Under the pieces are notes generated by a model. It had not been told where the DNA came from and made no database searches. It worked only from the letters and a program-made list of their open reading frames with translations. This document shows positions 8,534 to 17,481 of a DNA stretch of 48,886 nt, in pieces; position 1 is the stretch's first letter; the number at the start of each line of letters is the position of its first letter. The position numbers and the translations under genes are program-made. This DNA is from Spirochaetota bacterium (GTDB taxonomy: Bacteria; Spirochaetota; UBA4802; JAFGDQ01), in assembly GCA_016934735.1 (NCBI GenBank), contig JAFGSG010000120.1, positions 1 through 48,886 on the forward strand, written 5' to 3'.

Positions 8534-8911
8534 GTGAAAAAGGCCAATGCAAAAAGTTTTATAATTATCAGTGCGCTTATTTTTTCTTCCTGCACAACTA
8601 TTCTATTCACATCCTTTTTAAAGAAAGAAGATATTTCTAATATTAAAAATTACGAAAAGAACGAATATATCTTAAAAGCAGATGAGGGGGAAGGCGATTA
8701 CTCAGTAAAAAAAGGCACAAAGGTAAAACTGCACATGATCACCGGAGACGATTTTATTAAAGTGTATTGTTATCCTTCGAATATGAATTTTGTAAAAACG
8801 AAAAGAACATTGATTAACTATCTATTTGAAGATGATTTTGAAAAATCAAAATTTAATATAGCAGTTTTCGAAAAAAAGCTTTTTGAAAAAGTGGATCCTG
8901 CAGGCAGGTAA
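8534..8911 (+). CDS. Small hypothetical lipoprotein
   Basis: Protein of 125 residues beginning with GTG at 8534 after AAGGA. The signal peptide ends in FSSC, a good lipobox with Cys20. The mature region has beta-rich segments (EYILKADEGEGDYSVKKGTKVKLHMITGDDFIKVYCYP) that could form a small beta barrel or SH3-like fold. It lies 21 bases before dapA on the same strand and may be transcribed with it, though nothing in it suggests a role in lysine synthesis. Family not recognised. Confidence 0.7.
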   Translation: MKKANAKSFIIISALIFSSCTTILFTSFLKKEDISNIKNYEKNEYILKADEGEGDYSVKKGTKVKLHMITGDDFIKVYCYPSNMNFVKTKRTLINYLFEDDFEKSKFNIAVFEKKLFEKVDPAGR

Positions 8912-8932
8912 TACTATTGTGAGGTGAATATT

Positions 8933-9811
8933 ATGTTTAACGGAGTTTATACAGCGCTCGTAACACCGTATAAAAATGGAAAGATAGATTACAAGGCGCT
9001 TGAAAAAATCATAGAAATGCAGATAAATGGAGGCATAGACGGCCTTGTCCCTATGGGCACCACAGGCGAATCTCCCACAGCTTCTTTTGATGAACATAAA
9101 GATTTTGTAAAAAGAGTTGTTAATCTTGTAGGCAAAAGAGTAAAAGTAATTGCTGGCACAGGTTCGAATTCTACAGAAGAAGCCATTCATCTTACAAAGT
9201 CAGCGCAGGACAGCGGCGTAGACGGTGCTTTGCTCGTGAATCCGTATTACAACAAACCTACACAGCGGGGGCTTATTGCTCATTTTGAAGCTATTGCTAA
9301 ATCAGTTTCAATCCCGATCATTCTTTACAACATACCGGGCAGAACAGCAGTAAACTTTCTTCCGGAAAGCATACATGAACTCTTAAAGAGAGTAAATAAT
9401 ATTGCCGCTATAAAAGAGGCATCCGGCGACCTTGCTCAAATGATGAAGGTAATTGAACTTTGCGGCAACAAGCTGACTTTACTTTCGGGAGATGATAACC
9501 TTCTTCTGCCTGTGCTGGCAATAGGCGGCAAAGGAGTGATTTCCGTGGCATCGAACTTTCTGCCTGCTGATGTAAAAAAGGTCGTATCGCTCTATAACGA
9601 TGGCGAAACTGAAGAATCGGGAAATCTCTTTTATAAAATACTTCCTGTTATGAGAGCATTATTTATTGAGACAAATCCAATACCAGTAAAGGCTGCAATG
9701 GAAATGCTGGGCTATTGTTCTTCGGACGTCCGGCTTCCTCTTGTCCCGCTCTCAGATGAGAACAAAAAGATTTTACGGCAGACATTGGCTGCTTATGGTT
9801 TAAAGGTATAA
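8933..9811 (+). CDS. dapA: 4-hydroxy-tetrahydrodipicolinate synthase
   Basis: Condenses pyruvate with aspartate semialdehyde in the first step specific to diaminopimelate and lysine synthesis; cytosolic. The 292-residue TIM barrel has the GTTGES pyruvate-contact motif near residue 43, YNIPGR with the catalytic tyrosine, and IKEASGD containing the Schiff-base lysine. Length is normal for DapA. I start at the ATG at 8933, with GAGGTG six bases upstream, not at the in-frame GTG at 8924 that lies inside that ribosome binding site. dapB follows after three bases, so the two form one operon. Confidence 0.96.
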   Translation: MFNGVYTALVTPYKNGKIDYKALEKIIEMQINGGIDGLVPMGTTGESPTASFDEHKDFVKRVVNLVGKRVKVIAGTGSNSTEEAIHLTKSAQDSGVDGALLVNPYYNKPTQRGLIAHFEAIAKSVSIPIILYNIPGRTAVNFLPESIHELLKRVNNIAAIKEASGDLAQMMKVIELCGNKLTLLSGDDNLLLPVLAIGGKGVISVASNFLPADVKKVVSLYNDGETEESGNLFYKILPVMRALFIETNPIPVKAAMEMLGYCSSDVRLPLVPLSDENKKILRQTLAAYGLKV

Positions 9812-9814
9812 TTT

Positions 9815-10615
9815 ATGTTAAAAATAGGAGTATGCGGCATAGGCGGGAAAATGGGCAGGGCGGTACTGAACGCGCTTATGGATAGAGGGCACTCTCTCGG
9901 AGCCGCTTTCGAAACCGAATCATACCCTCACCTCGGAAAAGATGCCGGGAGCCTTGCAATGAAAGGCGATCTGAGAGTAAAGATTAATCCGATCAATAAT
10001 GACGACCTTGCCGGCATAGACGGAGTTATAGATTTTTCCAATCCCAAAGCATCGTTAAAACTGCTTGATATCATGAAAGATATAAAAAAGCCGTTTGTAA
10101 TCGGCACTACCGGTTTTACAGATGAAGAAAAAAAGAAAATATCTGATGCTTCAAAATTTCTACCTGTACTTTTTTCACCGAATATGTCGCTCGGGGTAAA
10201 TCTGCTTTTTAAACTTACGGAACTGGCATCAAAGGTGCTTGCGAATGACTTCGATATTGAAGTATTCGAAGCACATCATAAATTAAAGCTCGATGCCCCT
10301 TCCGGCACTGCAAAAAAACTGCTGGATATAATTCAAAACACGTCATCAAAACTGAATAACGCGCCTCTGGTTTACGACAGAACCGAAAAAAATGAACAGC
10401 GAAGCAGTAAGGAAATAGGTGTACAGGTGCTGAGAGGCGGAGACATAGTAGGGGAGCATACTGTTTATTTTGTCGGCATGGGTGAACGGATTGAGCTTAC
10501 CCACAAGGCAACAAGCAGAGATATATTCGCTAGAGGTGCTTTAACTGCCATGGAATTTCTGGCATCCGGGAAAGGCCCGGGCCTTTACGATATGAACGAT
10601 GTACTGGGGCTGTAA
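9815..10615 (+). CDS. dapB: 4-hydroxy-tetrahydrodipicolinate reductase
   Basis: Reduces the DapA product with NAD(P)H, the second step to diaminopimelate and lysine; cytosolic. The 266-residue protein begins with the Rossmann motif GVCGIGGKMGRAV and carries EAHHKLKLDAPSGTAKKL, whose second histidine and lysine are catalytic in the family. Length is standard. It lies directly between dapA and a regulator gene whose ATG begins at the base after the dapB stop, so all three are probably co-transcribed. Confidence 0.96.
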   Translation: MLKIGVCGIGGKMGRAVLNALMDRGHSLGAAFETESYPHLGKDAGSLAMKGDLRVKINPINNDDLAGIDGVIDFSNPKASLKLLDIMKDIKKPFVIGTTGFTDEEKKKISDASKFLPVLFSPNMSLGVNLLFKLTELASKVLANDFDIEVFEAHHKLKLDAPSGTAKKLLDIIQNTSSKLNNAPLVYDRTEKNEQRSSKEIGVQVLRGGDIVGEHTVYFVGMGERIELTHKATSRDIFARGALTAMEFLASGKGPGLYDMNDVLGL

Positions 10616-11539
10616 ATGGCATCAGAAAAAGATCTTATTGAATTCAATGAAAATCCGTATAATCCTGAAAGCAAAGGACCTGAGGAAATCGTAAGACTCT
10701 TTTATTCAAACAACGTCCCCATCCTTCCTGTTGTTTCAAAACGCGGACTTCTGCTAGGCATTTTAACAAAGGACAGCGTGATCTCAGAACTATCCGATCT
10801 GGAAAGAGTCGGCAGGCAAAAAATCGACGCATTTATAATGAAAATATCCAGGAAGATGACTCTTGACGATCTGCTCCCTATAGCAGGGAACGTGAAGGAA
10901 TTCGTTGTTATAAATTTATTCGGCGAAATTTACGGAAAATGGTCAAGGCTTGACCTCTTTGCTGCATGTGAAACAAGCGGAGGCGCAAAAGATAAAGACG
11001 TATCAAAACACAGGGATGACCAGGTTCTTGAATGGATGATATATCTTGTCCTGGAGCATATCCCGCGCGCTTTATACGCTGTAAACGATAAAGGCAAAAC
11101 TGTTTTTTACAATAGCCATTTTGAGGATATTTATTCAGACCGCATCGGCAAAGATGTGGATACAAAATTTGTTGAAAAGTCACTGTCTGCTGCTGATAAA
11201 AACGATTTCTTTTACAGGAAGAAAGACAATAAGGACATGTATTTCTTTAATAAGGATATAAAATTTTATTATGAAAAAATCCCACTTGTTTCCAACGATA
11301 AGAATGTCGGCTTTCTGATATTTATTGATCCATACCTGAATGAACACTCAGGTCCGGCTTTTCCGGGCATTGACATGAGCTCAATGTCACTGACTGAAAT
11401 GACTGAATCTGTGGAAAGGTCGCTTATTGTGGATTCCATCCGGCAGAGCAATAACAACATCAGCGAAGCAGCAAAAAAGCTGAAAATAAACACTAAAGCA
11501 CTATCCGCAAAAATCACCAAATACGGTATTACATTGTAG
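10616..11539 (+). CDS. CBS-PAS-Fis-type regulator
   Basis: Protein of 307 residues with three parts. Residues about 1-125 look like a CBS-domain pair (VPILPVVSKRGLLLGILTKDSVI, then a degenerate second half), which usually senses adenosine nucleotides. Residues 145-235 look like a PAS domain (IPRALYAVNDKGKTVFYNSHF). The last 45 residues are a Fis-family helix-turn-helix (DSIRQSNNNISEAAKKLKIN). It lacks the AAA+ sigma-54 activator domain that often goes with such a tail, so it should bind DNA without remodelling RNA polymerase. Its ATG follows the dapB stop with no gap, so it may report on lysine or cell-wall precursor supply. Ligand and targets are unknown. Confidence 0.72.
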   Translation: MASEKDLIEFNENPYNPESKGPEEIVRLFYSNNVPILPVVSKRGLLLGILTKDSVISELSDLERVGRQKIDAFIMKISRKMTLDDLLPIAGNVKEFVVINLFGEIYGKWSRLDLFAACETSGGAKDKDVSKHRDDQVLEWMIYLVLEHIPRALYAVNDKGKTVFYNSHFEDIYSDRIGKDVDTKFVEKSLSAADKNDFFYRKKDNKDMYFFNKDIKFYYEKIPLVSNDKNVGFLIFIDPYLNEHSGPAFPGIDMSSMSLTEMTESVERSLIVDSIRQSNNNISEAAKKLKINTKALSAKITKYGITL

Positions 11540-11638
11540 GAACGAATAGCATTCATACCAATTTTACTTTACACTTGTTTTAGACCGTATTCATAATTCT
11601 ATCGGCATATCCGGGTTGCAGGGAATGAATATTTGCCC

Positions 11639-13141
11639 CTACTCAGTGCCAGCCTTATTATAATTATTCCGGATATAATTATTCAGGTAATCGGTGGGAT
11701 TAAGCACAGCTTCTTTATTAATAGTGAAAGTATCCTTTTCCATCAGCTTAATGCCGAAATGATAATCACGGAAAGAATCACTGCAAATCTGCTTAATGCT
11801 TTTATTATTTCTGAACGCCAGATCCTTGATTGCTTCTATTGCATCTTTTTCAAATTCCAGAAAAATTCCATGATCAATAAGAAAATTTTTCTGGAATTTT
11901 TTAATGTCATCTTCGATGAACATCAGGAGCATTTTCTGAAGTTCCTGCTCAGGATTAACAACCACATCCTTGTTCACCATAAGCTCTGTTATGTTGGTTG
12001 AAGGCAGTGTTTTCTCAAACTTGATCAGTACATTCTCAAAAACGCTTAACAGTCCCCGCGCTCCGGTCTTTTCCTGATACGCTCTTTGAGCCAATATTTT
12101 CAAAGCGTCATTAGTAAAGTCAAGTTCAATGCCGTAAGCTTTAAAATCCAGTTTTTTGCCGAGTATAACACTGCTATATTTATTCTTCAGGATTTTGTAC
12201 AATCCTTCTTCGTCAAGTTCGTTAAGAAGAACAGTAACCGGAAGCCTTCCGATAAATTCCGATTCAAAACCGAATTTAATTAAATCTTCTGTTTTTACAT
12301 CTTTAAATATATGTTTTTTCTTTTGATCACTATTCTGATTATTGTCAAAACCAATAGCCTGCACATTCAGTCGTTTTTTAACTATCTCTTCAAGTGAATT
12401 GAACGCTCCGGAAACTATAAAGAGAATGTTCCTAGTATTGATTTTTTTCCTGGTTACTTTTCCGGTTTTTTGAGCTTCCATAGCTGCTTCAACCTGTGAA
12501 GCTAAATCATGCGGAGTCTTAAGATCCACCTCGGCTTCTTCCATCAGCTTCAATAGATTTCTCTGCACGCCTGCCCTGGATACGTCAGGCCCGTATGTAT
12601 TTCCTGACGCAGCTATCTTATCAATTTCATCTAAATAAATTATTCCGTACTCGGCTCTGGAAATGTCTCCATCCGCTTCATGAACAAGCTCTCTGACGAG
12701 ATCTTCCACATCTCCGCCAACATATCCGGTTTCGCTGAATTTTGTTGCATCAGCTTTTACAAACGGAACGCCTAATTTTTTCGCAATAAGTTTAATGATG
12801 TAAGTCTTTCCTACTCCGGTCGGGCCTATAAGAAGCATATTGCTTTTAATATTTCCGACAATCTTTTCATCATCAGAAATTGACTTTTCAATTTCCATTC
12901 TGTTAAAATGAGTGCATACCTTTGTGGCTATAACTTCAACTGCTTCTTCCTGGCCGACGATATATTTATTTAAATAGCTTTCGAGTTCCTCCGGTTTAAT
13001 ATTAAATCTCAGTATGGATTCTTTATGCGGAACTCCGGGTTTTGAGCCCACAGGATCAGCTTCCGGTTTCGCGCTTTGATTGGAAATCACACTGGATAAT
13101 TCTTCCCATTCATTTTTTGGATCATATAACGGATCTGCCAT
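11639..13141 (-). CDS. ClpX-like AAA+ ATPase without zinc-binding domain
   Basis: Protein of 500 residues from the ClpX/HslU group of unfoldases. Walker A GPTGVGKT, pore loop GYVG, Walker B IIYLDEIDKI and sensor-2 TGARGL are all present, and NVQAIGFDN contains the IGF tripeptide that ClpX uses to dock on ClpP. The N-terminal Cys4 zinc domain of ClpX is absent, replaced by about 60 variable residues, and the C-terminus runs some 90 residues beyond the usual ClpX end. It is therefore a ClpX paralogue or a divergent homologue with different adaptor or substrate selection. It stands alone, with a good promoter at 13218-13246. No clpP is in the window. Confidence 0.82.
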   Translation of the reverse strand: MADPLYDPKNEWEELSSVISNQSAKPEADPVGSKPGVPHKESILRFNIKPEELESYLNKYIVGQEEAVEVIATKVCTHFNRMEIEKSISDDEKIVGNIKSNMLLIGPTGVGKTYIIKLIAKKLGVPFVKADATKFSETGYVGGDVEDLVRELVHEADGDISRAEYGIIYLDEIDKIAASGNTYGPDVSRAGVQRNLLKLMEEAEVDLKTPHDLASQVEAAMEAQKTGKVTRKKINTRNILFIVSGAFNSLEEIVKKRLNVQAIGFDNNQNSDQKKKHIFKDVKTEDLIKFGFESEFIGRLPVTVLLNELDEEGLYKILKNKYSSVILGKKLDFKAYGIELDFTNDALKILAQRAYQEKTGARGLLSVFENVLIKFEKTLPSTNITELMVNKDVVVNPEQELQKMLLMFIEDDIKKFQKNFLIDHGIFLEFEKDAIEAIKDLAFRNNKSIKQICSDSFRDYHFGIKLMEKDTFTINKEAVLNPTDYLNNYIRNNYNKAGTE

Positions 13142-13217
13142 ATAATTTTTAACCTTTTAAAAAATATTTATAGAGCAAATTAAATAATCTGCATAAAATC
13201 AAATTGCTCTCTATGAT

Positions 13218-13246
13218 AGTATAAACAATATTAATGTAATCGACAA
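13218..13246 (-). promoter_or_regulatory. Sigma-70 promoter of the ClpX-like gene
   Basis: Minus strand TTGTCG (13246-13241), 17-base spacer, TATACT (13223-13218). It lies 77 bases before the ATG. Both boxes and the spacing are good. Confidence 0.6.
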
Positions 13247-13306
13247 GAAAATAATATATTTATGCCGGGGTAAAGTCTGGGATTATTGATGGAGTTATGA
13301 TAATAT

Positions 13307-13390
13307 TGCCGAAGGAGGGAATCGAACCCTCATGAGGTTACCCCCGGCGGATTTTGAGTCCGCTGCGTCTACCAATTCCACCACTTCGGC
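13307..13390 (-). tRNA. tRNA-Leu (anticodon CAA)
   Basis: Class II tRNA on the minus strand. The acceptor strands GCCGAAG and CTTCGGC pair fully. The anticodon stem GCGGA/TCCGC encloses loop CTCAAAA, giving CAA, which reads UUG. The long variable arm (CGGGGGTAACCTCATG region) is characteristic of tRNA-Leu. No CCA is encoded. Confidence 0.95.
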
Positions 13391-13451
13391 ATTTTGGGTA
13401 ATTTATTTTAAAACGCGCTAATTAATTTAATTGTTTTGGCGTGTCTTTGAG

Positions 13452-13868
13452 TTATTCCGGCTGCGGAAATTCATCTACTTCTATATATTTTCCCTTTGCT
13501 CTGGCAACGACCTTTCCCATTTCATTTTCGATCTCTGCCCTGTTTTCAATAACTCTTTTATTTTTCTTCACATGCCAGCCTCTTATATGAAGCTTTTCAT
13601 TTATAAATGCCGGCTGTAAATATCTAATAGCCAACTCTCCGGTTAGGGCAGTAAATTCAAGATATTTATTTATTGTGATCATTGTTTCATCGAGCATTGC
13701 CGTTACAATGCCAGCGTGAATAATATTTGGTAAGCCTTCATGCTGCTGAGTAGCAATAAATTCTCCGAAGGCCGTCTGGGTATCCAAATCATAACTCAGT
13801 TTAAGTTTTAAACCGCATTCATTATCCTGTCCGCAGCCAAAACAAGTGTTATCTTCATACTCAATCAT
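13452..13868 (-). CDS. Hotdog-fold thioesterase (PaaI-like)
   Basis: Protein of 138 residues that should hydrolyse an acyl-CoA or related thioester in the cytosol. It has the hotdog pattern with HAGIVTAMLDETM near residues 51-63, which supplies the usual acidic and glycine residues of the PaaI active site, and a final beta sheet segment. A CFGCG motif at residues 9-13 near the N-terminus is common in one subgroup of these enzymes. It lies alone between tRNA-Leu and rluD. The substrate cannot be told from sequence. Confidence 0.8.
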   Translation of the reverse strand: MIEYEDNTCFGCGQDNECGLKLKLSYDLDTQTAFGEFIATQQHEGLPNIIHAGIVTAMLDETMITINKYLEFTALTGELAIRYLQPAFINEKLHIRGWHVKKNKRVIENRAEIENEMGKVVARAKGKYIEVDEFPQPE

Positions 13869-14073
13869 GGGCGCAAAGTATTACTATAATCATCTTTTTG
13901 TCAATTATTTTTTTAATACTAATACATTTTGATATTTTATTTTTTAGCTGATCTCTGTTCAACCAAAATATTTATTGCAACTTTATTCAGCACAGTATAA
14001 TAATACTGGTGATTTATTATAAATTGCCTGCTTTTCATAAAATCTATTACTATTAAGGACAAAAGATAATATT

Positions 14074-15030
14074 ATGCCTTCAGAAAGAATTGAGCTAATT
14101 GTGCCTGAAGAATATAATCTGGAACGGATCGATAAATTTTTAACCAATGCACTCGAGACCGATATATCCAGAACTTATATTCAAAAACTTATAAAAGAGA
14201 ATAATATAACTGTTAACAGCAAAGAAATAAAACAAAACTATAAAGTTAAAACAGATGAACATATCGAAATTAAAATTCCTGAACCCGAACAATTAATACT
14301 TATCCCGAGAGATATACCTGTAGCAATTATTTACGAGGATGATTCAATTGCAGTGATTAACAAACAACCCGGCTTGGTTGTACATCCAGGTCCCGGGAAC
14401 TGGGATAACACTCTTGTTAACGCTTTGCTTTTTCATCTTAAATCGCTTTCATCAATCGGCGGAGTCGCAAGGCCGGGAATTGTCCACAGGCTTGATAAAG
14501 ACACAAGCGGACTTATGGTGATCGCAAAAAATGATGTAGCACATAAAGCATTATCCAACGACTTTGCTTCCAGAAAAGTCATTAAAAAATACTTCGCAAT
14601 AATTAATGAAAGGCCTGACGAACCTACTGGAATTATTGACAGGCCGATCGGAAGACATCCCAAATACAGGCATAAAATGACAATAGCAGAAGGCGGCCGG
14701 AATGCTGTAACTGAATATCACCTGAAAAAAATATGGAATGACAAAAACAGCATATTTTCCGCTTTGGAATTGACCCTTCACACAGGTAGAACTCATCAGA
14801 TACGAGTACACCTGTCATCGATAGGACACCCAATAATCGGGGACCAGATCTATTCAAAAAAATGGGCAAAATACAAAGTGCCGTATCTTATGCTTGCTGC
14901 AGTCAGTCTAGAATTTACACATCCGGAATCCGAAAAAAAAATGCACTTTGATGTGCCTCTGCCGGAGCATATACAAAATTTTATTCACAGGCTTGAAAAC
15001 AGCAGAAGCAGTCAAATGATTGATCTCTAA
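14074..15030 (+). CDS. rluD: 23S rRNA pseudouridine synthase, RluD family
   Basis: Isomerises uridines to pseudouridine in RNA; RluD in E. coli modifies helix 69 of 23S rRNA. The 318-residue protein has an N-terminal S4 RNA-binding domain (residues about 15-75, ISRTYIQKLIKENNI) and the RluA-family catalytic domain with HRLDKDTSG, whose aspartate is the nucleophile, followed by HTGRTHQIRVHL. Length and domain order match RluD rather than RluC or RluA, but the exact target base is inferred. No neighbour relates to it. Confidence 0.88.
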   Translation: MPSERIELIVPEEYNLERIDKFLTNALETDISRTYIQKLIKENNITVNSKEIKQNYKVKTDEHIEIKIPEPEQLILIPRDIPVAIIYEDDSIAVINKQPGLVVHPGPGNWDNTLVNALLFHLKSLSSIGGVARPGIVHRLDKDTSGLMVIAKNDVAHKALSNDFASRKVIKKYFAIINERPDEPTGIIDRPIGRHPKYRHKMTIAEGGRNAVTEYHLKKIWNDKNSIFSALELTLHTGRTHQIRVHLSSIGHPIIGDQIYSKKWAKYKVPYLMLAAVSLEFTHPESEKKMHFDVPLPEHIQNFIHRLENSRSSQMIDL

Positions 15031-15039
15031 TTTATATTC

Positions 15040-15067
15040 TTGACATTGTATATCAATGAGTTAAATT
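15040..15067 (+). promoter_or_regulatory. Candidate sigma-70 promoter of psd
   Basis: TTGACA at 15040-15045, 16-base spacer, TAAATT at 15062-15067, about 58 bases before the psd start. Confidence 0.5.
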
Positions 15068-15125
15068 TATTGTAAATTTTATAAGACTTTATTACCGAAT
15101 AATTATAAGAAACGAAGGATGTTTA

Positions 15126-15974
15126 ATGAGACATAAAACATTACTAATATATATTTTTAAAATAATCCCGAAAGGTTTTATATCAAGGATCTTTGGCTAT
15201 ATTACGCAGATACCTTTTCCTGCTTCTTTTGTAAATTTTACCATAAAGCATTATTGCAATTTATATAATGTTAATCAAAATGAGATTTATTATCCTGAAG
15301 CCGGATTCAGGACATTTAATCAATTTTTCACTAGGCAGCTAAAGCCAGGCATACATAAAATTGATGCGAAACCTGACTCGGTCGTATCGCCGGTTGATGC
15401 AAGGATAGATGAGTTTGGAAATATAAATCAATACAGTATCATTCAGGCAAAGGGAATTGAATATTCAATTAAAGATCTTATACCGTCCGAAATGGCGTAC
15501 GAATTTACTGACGGCTCATTTATTACTCTATATCTCTCTCCTGCTGATTATCACAGAATTCATTCTCCTGCTAATGGAAAGATAATCGGTTATTTTGCAA
15601 TCCCGGGAAAACTTTTTACAGTTCAGGAATTCATGGTAAACGGCCTGAGCGGCCTCTTTACAAAAAATGAGCGCGTAATAAGCTACATTAAAGATAATAA
15701 AAGACTGCTTGCACTTTGCAAGATAGGCGCAATGAATGTAGGAAGAATTACATTAAGTTATACTGATATCGAAACAAATCAATGGTTCAGGAGCAAGAAA
15801 GAATTTTTTTATTCAAACAGCAAAAAACCTGCAGTAAAAAAAGGAGAGGAAATCGGAATATTCCATCTTGGCTCAACTATAATATTACTGTTCCAAAAAA
15901 ATACGATAAAGTTCAATAAAATTAAAAAAGGCCAGACAGTGAGAGTCGGCCAAAAGATAGCTTCTTTTTTATAA
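15126..15974 (+). CDS. psd: Phosphatidylserine decarboxylase proenzyme
   Basis: Converts phosphatidylserine to phosphatidylethanolamine at the inner membrane. The 282-residue proenzyme has the family signs FNQFFTRQLKPG, SPVDARI, YHRIHSPANG and, near the end, HLGSTI. The chain cuts itself before the serine of LGST, which becomes the pyruvoyl group. Length agrees with the classical Psd type. GAAGGA precedes the ATG at 15126. It follows rluD after 95 bases with its own promoter candidate. No pssA is in the window; the CDP-alcohol transferase near position 1 kb is not clearly one. Confidence 0.95.
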   Translation: MRHKTLLIYIFKIIPKGFISRIFGYITQIPFPASFVNFTIKHYCNLYNVNQNEIYYPEAGFRTFNQFFTRQLKPGIHKIDAKPDSVVSPVDARIDEFGNINQYSIIQAKGIEYSIKDLIPSEMAYEFTDGSFITLYLSPADYHRIHSPANGKIIGYFAIPGKLFTVQEFMVNGLSGLFTKNERVISYIKDNKRLLALCKIGAMNVGRITLSYTDIETNQWFRSKKEFFYSNSKKPAVKKGEEIGIFHLGSTIILLFQKNTIKFNKIKKGQTVRVGQKIASFL

Positions 15975-16033
15975 AATAGATTATTTAAATATTTACTATA
16001 TTTAATAAAATCGGTTAGATTAATGAGTTATAA

Positions 16034-16522
16034 ATGAGAAGGAATCAAAATATTCAATCTTTTGAATTAAATGAAGCCCTTTTACGTTTTGACCTCGAGA
16101 CTTCAATACTTTTATGCCAATCCCCTGTAAATGGGAAAAAAGTATGGGTAAAAAAATTAAACGGCTTAGTCGTTTCCGATATTTTTGAAGACAATAAAAG
16201 ATATTATATTGTCTGCGACTCAGGTGAGATAAACGGACAGTTTCTTGCAGTAAAAAAAGAGAACGGAACAACAAGCTGGTTTATCCCGGGTAAATCTTTT
16301 ATGCATGTGCTTTATAAAGGATTTCTATTTTTAATCTTTGCAGACGAGAATAATCATTTTTATTTACTTAAGGTATATGTTAATACCGGCAAATCAGCCT
16401 GGTTCCATCCGGTTGATCAGGATTTAAATGAATATATCTTTATGAACGAAAAATTACAATTGAAATACTTTTCCGGTAAAAACGAAAAATTATCGATAAA
16501 AACCGGAAAATTAATAAACTGA
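16034..16522 (+). CDS. Small beta-propeller-like hypothetical protein
   Basis: Protein of 162 residues with no signal peptide. It contains three short segments with the glycine-x-tryptophan pattern of PQQ-like propeller blades (NGKKVWVKKLNG, NGTTSWFIPG, TGKSAWFHPV), each followed by strands. Three blades would be too few for a closed propeller, so it may be a fragment, oligomerise, or simply mimic the motif. No strong ribosome binding site precedes the ATG. It lies between psd and a TPR gene on the same strand; the function is unknown. Confidence 0.6.
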   Translation: MRRNQNIQSFELNEALLRFDLETSILLCQSPVNGKKVWVKKLNGLVVSDIFEDNKRYYIVCDSGEINGQFLAVKKENGTTSWFIPGKSFMHVLYKGFLFLIFADENNHFYLLKVYVNTGKSAWFHPVDQDLNEYIFMNEKLQLKYFSGKNEKLSIKTGKLIN

Positions 16523-16612
16523 TAGACATAATGTAATTACATGCATAATTAAATATGCCGATATTTTAATCAGTAATAAATTTGTTTGTTTTTTATTGAG
16601 AGGAGGACTGTC

Positions 16613-17464
16613 ATGACCATTTCCGCCGTTCCGGTAGAAGTTATGAATATTTATAATAGGGCTCTGGACTATTCCATTAGAGGAGACCTCAATACTGCTC
16701 TAAATGAGTACAAAAGAGCATTGGACATCTACCCCAATTTTATTGAGGCATATAACAATATTGGTGAAATCTATTCCAGAACCGGCAAGAATGACATGGC
16801 AATTTCTGTTTATCAAAAAGCGCTCAGAATTGACAGAAATCCGCGGCTCCTTCTGAATCTCGGAGTTGAATACTATAATCACATGGATTATAAAACTGCG
16901 CTTAATTACTTCAAGGAATCCCTCGTAAAAAAACCGGAATTCCTTGAAGGCAACTTTTACACGGGCATGGCATCTTTTAATTTAAAAGACCAGCGAATGG
17001 CGGAAAATTATTTTAAAAACGTTGTTCAGCTTGATAATAAGCATTTGAAATCAAATTATCTTCTTTCATATATCTACTATGACTGGAAACAATATGACAA
17101 AACAATTCTGCATTTGAACAATATTAAAGACATAGCTGACGATAAAGTATTTTTAAATAAATATTTCGGATTTTGTTACTATCATCTTGGACAATATAAT
17201 GACGCCTTAAATCATTTAAATATGGCGGTTAAAGCCAGTCCCAATTATTTAAAGTTTAAAGACTATCTTGAAAAGCTTACTTTTGAAAATAAACTTAAAG
17301 AAATAGGGGATATTGATGCCAGAATTCTGGAGATGGAAAAGATGATGATGAATAGAAAGCCGGAATTGCGCGAAATGACCAGGCTGAGTCTTTTATATAC
17401 GTATAAAGGCGAGTTTAAAAAAGCTGAGGACATTCTTATTTTATATAAAAAGAAAATGCCGTAA
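16613..17464 (+). CDS. TPR-repeat protein
   Basis: Protein of 283 residues made of about six tetratricopeptide repeats from residue 10 to 210 (for example NEYKRALDIYPNFIEAYNNIGEIYSR), then a helical tail. No signal peptide, so it is probably a cytosolic scaffold. I start at 16613 because GAGAGGAGG lies just upstream; the longer in-frame version would begin inside AT-rich sequence without a site. The gene is tail to tail with manC, 17 bases apart. A partner cannot be named. Confidence 0.8.
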   Translation: MTISAVPVEVMNIYNRALDYSIRGDLNTALNEYKRALDIYPNFIEAYNNIGEIYSRTGKNDMAISVYQKALRIDRNPRLLLNLGVEYYNHMDYKTALNYFKESLVKKPEFLEGNFYTGMASFNLKDQRMAENYFKNVVQLDNKHLKSNYLLSYIYYDWKQYDKTILHLNNIKDIADDKVFLNKYFGFCYYHLGQYNDALNHLNMAVKASPNYLKFKDYLEKLTFENKLKEIGDIDARILEMEKMMMNRKPELREMTRLSLLYTYKGEFKKAEDILILYKKKMP

Positions 17465-17481
17465 TGCAAGTAATGCTGCCT

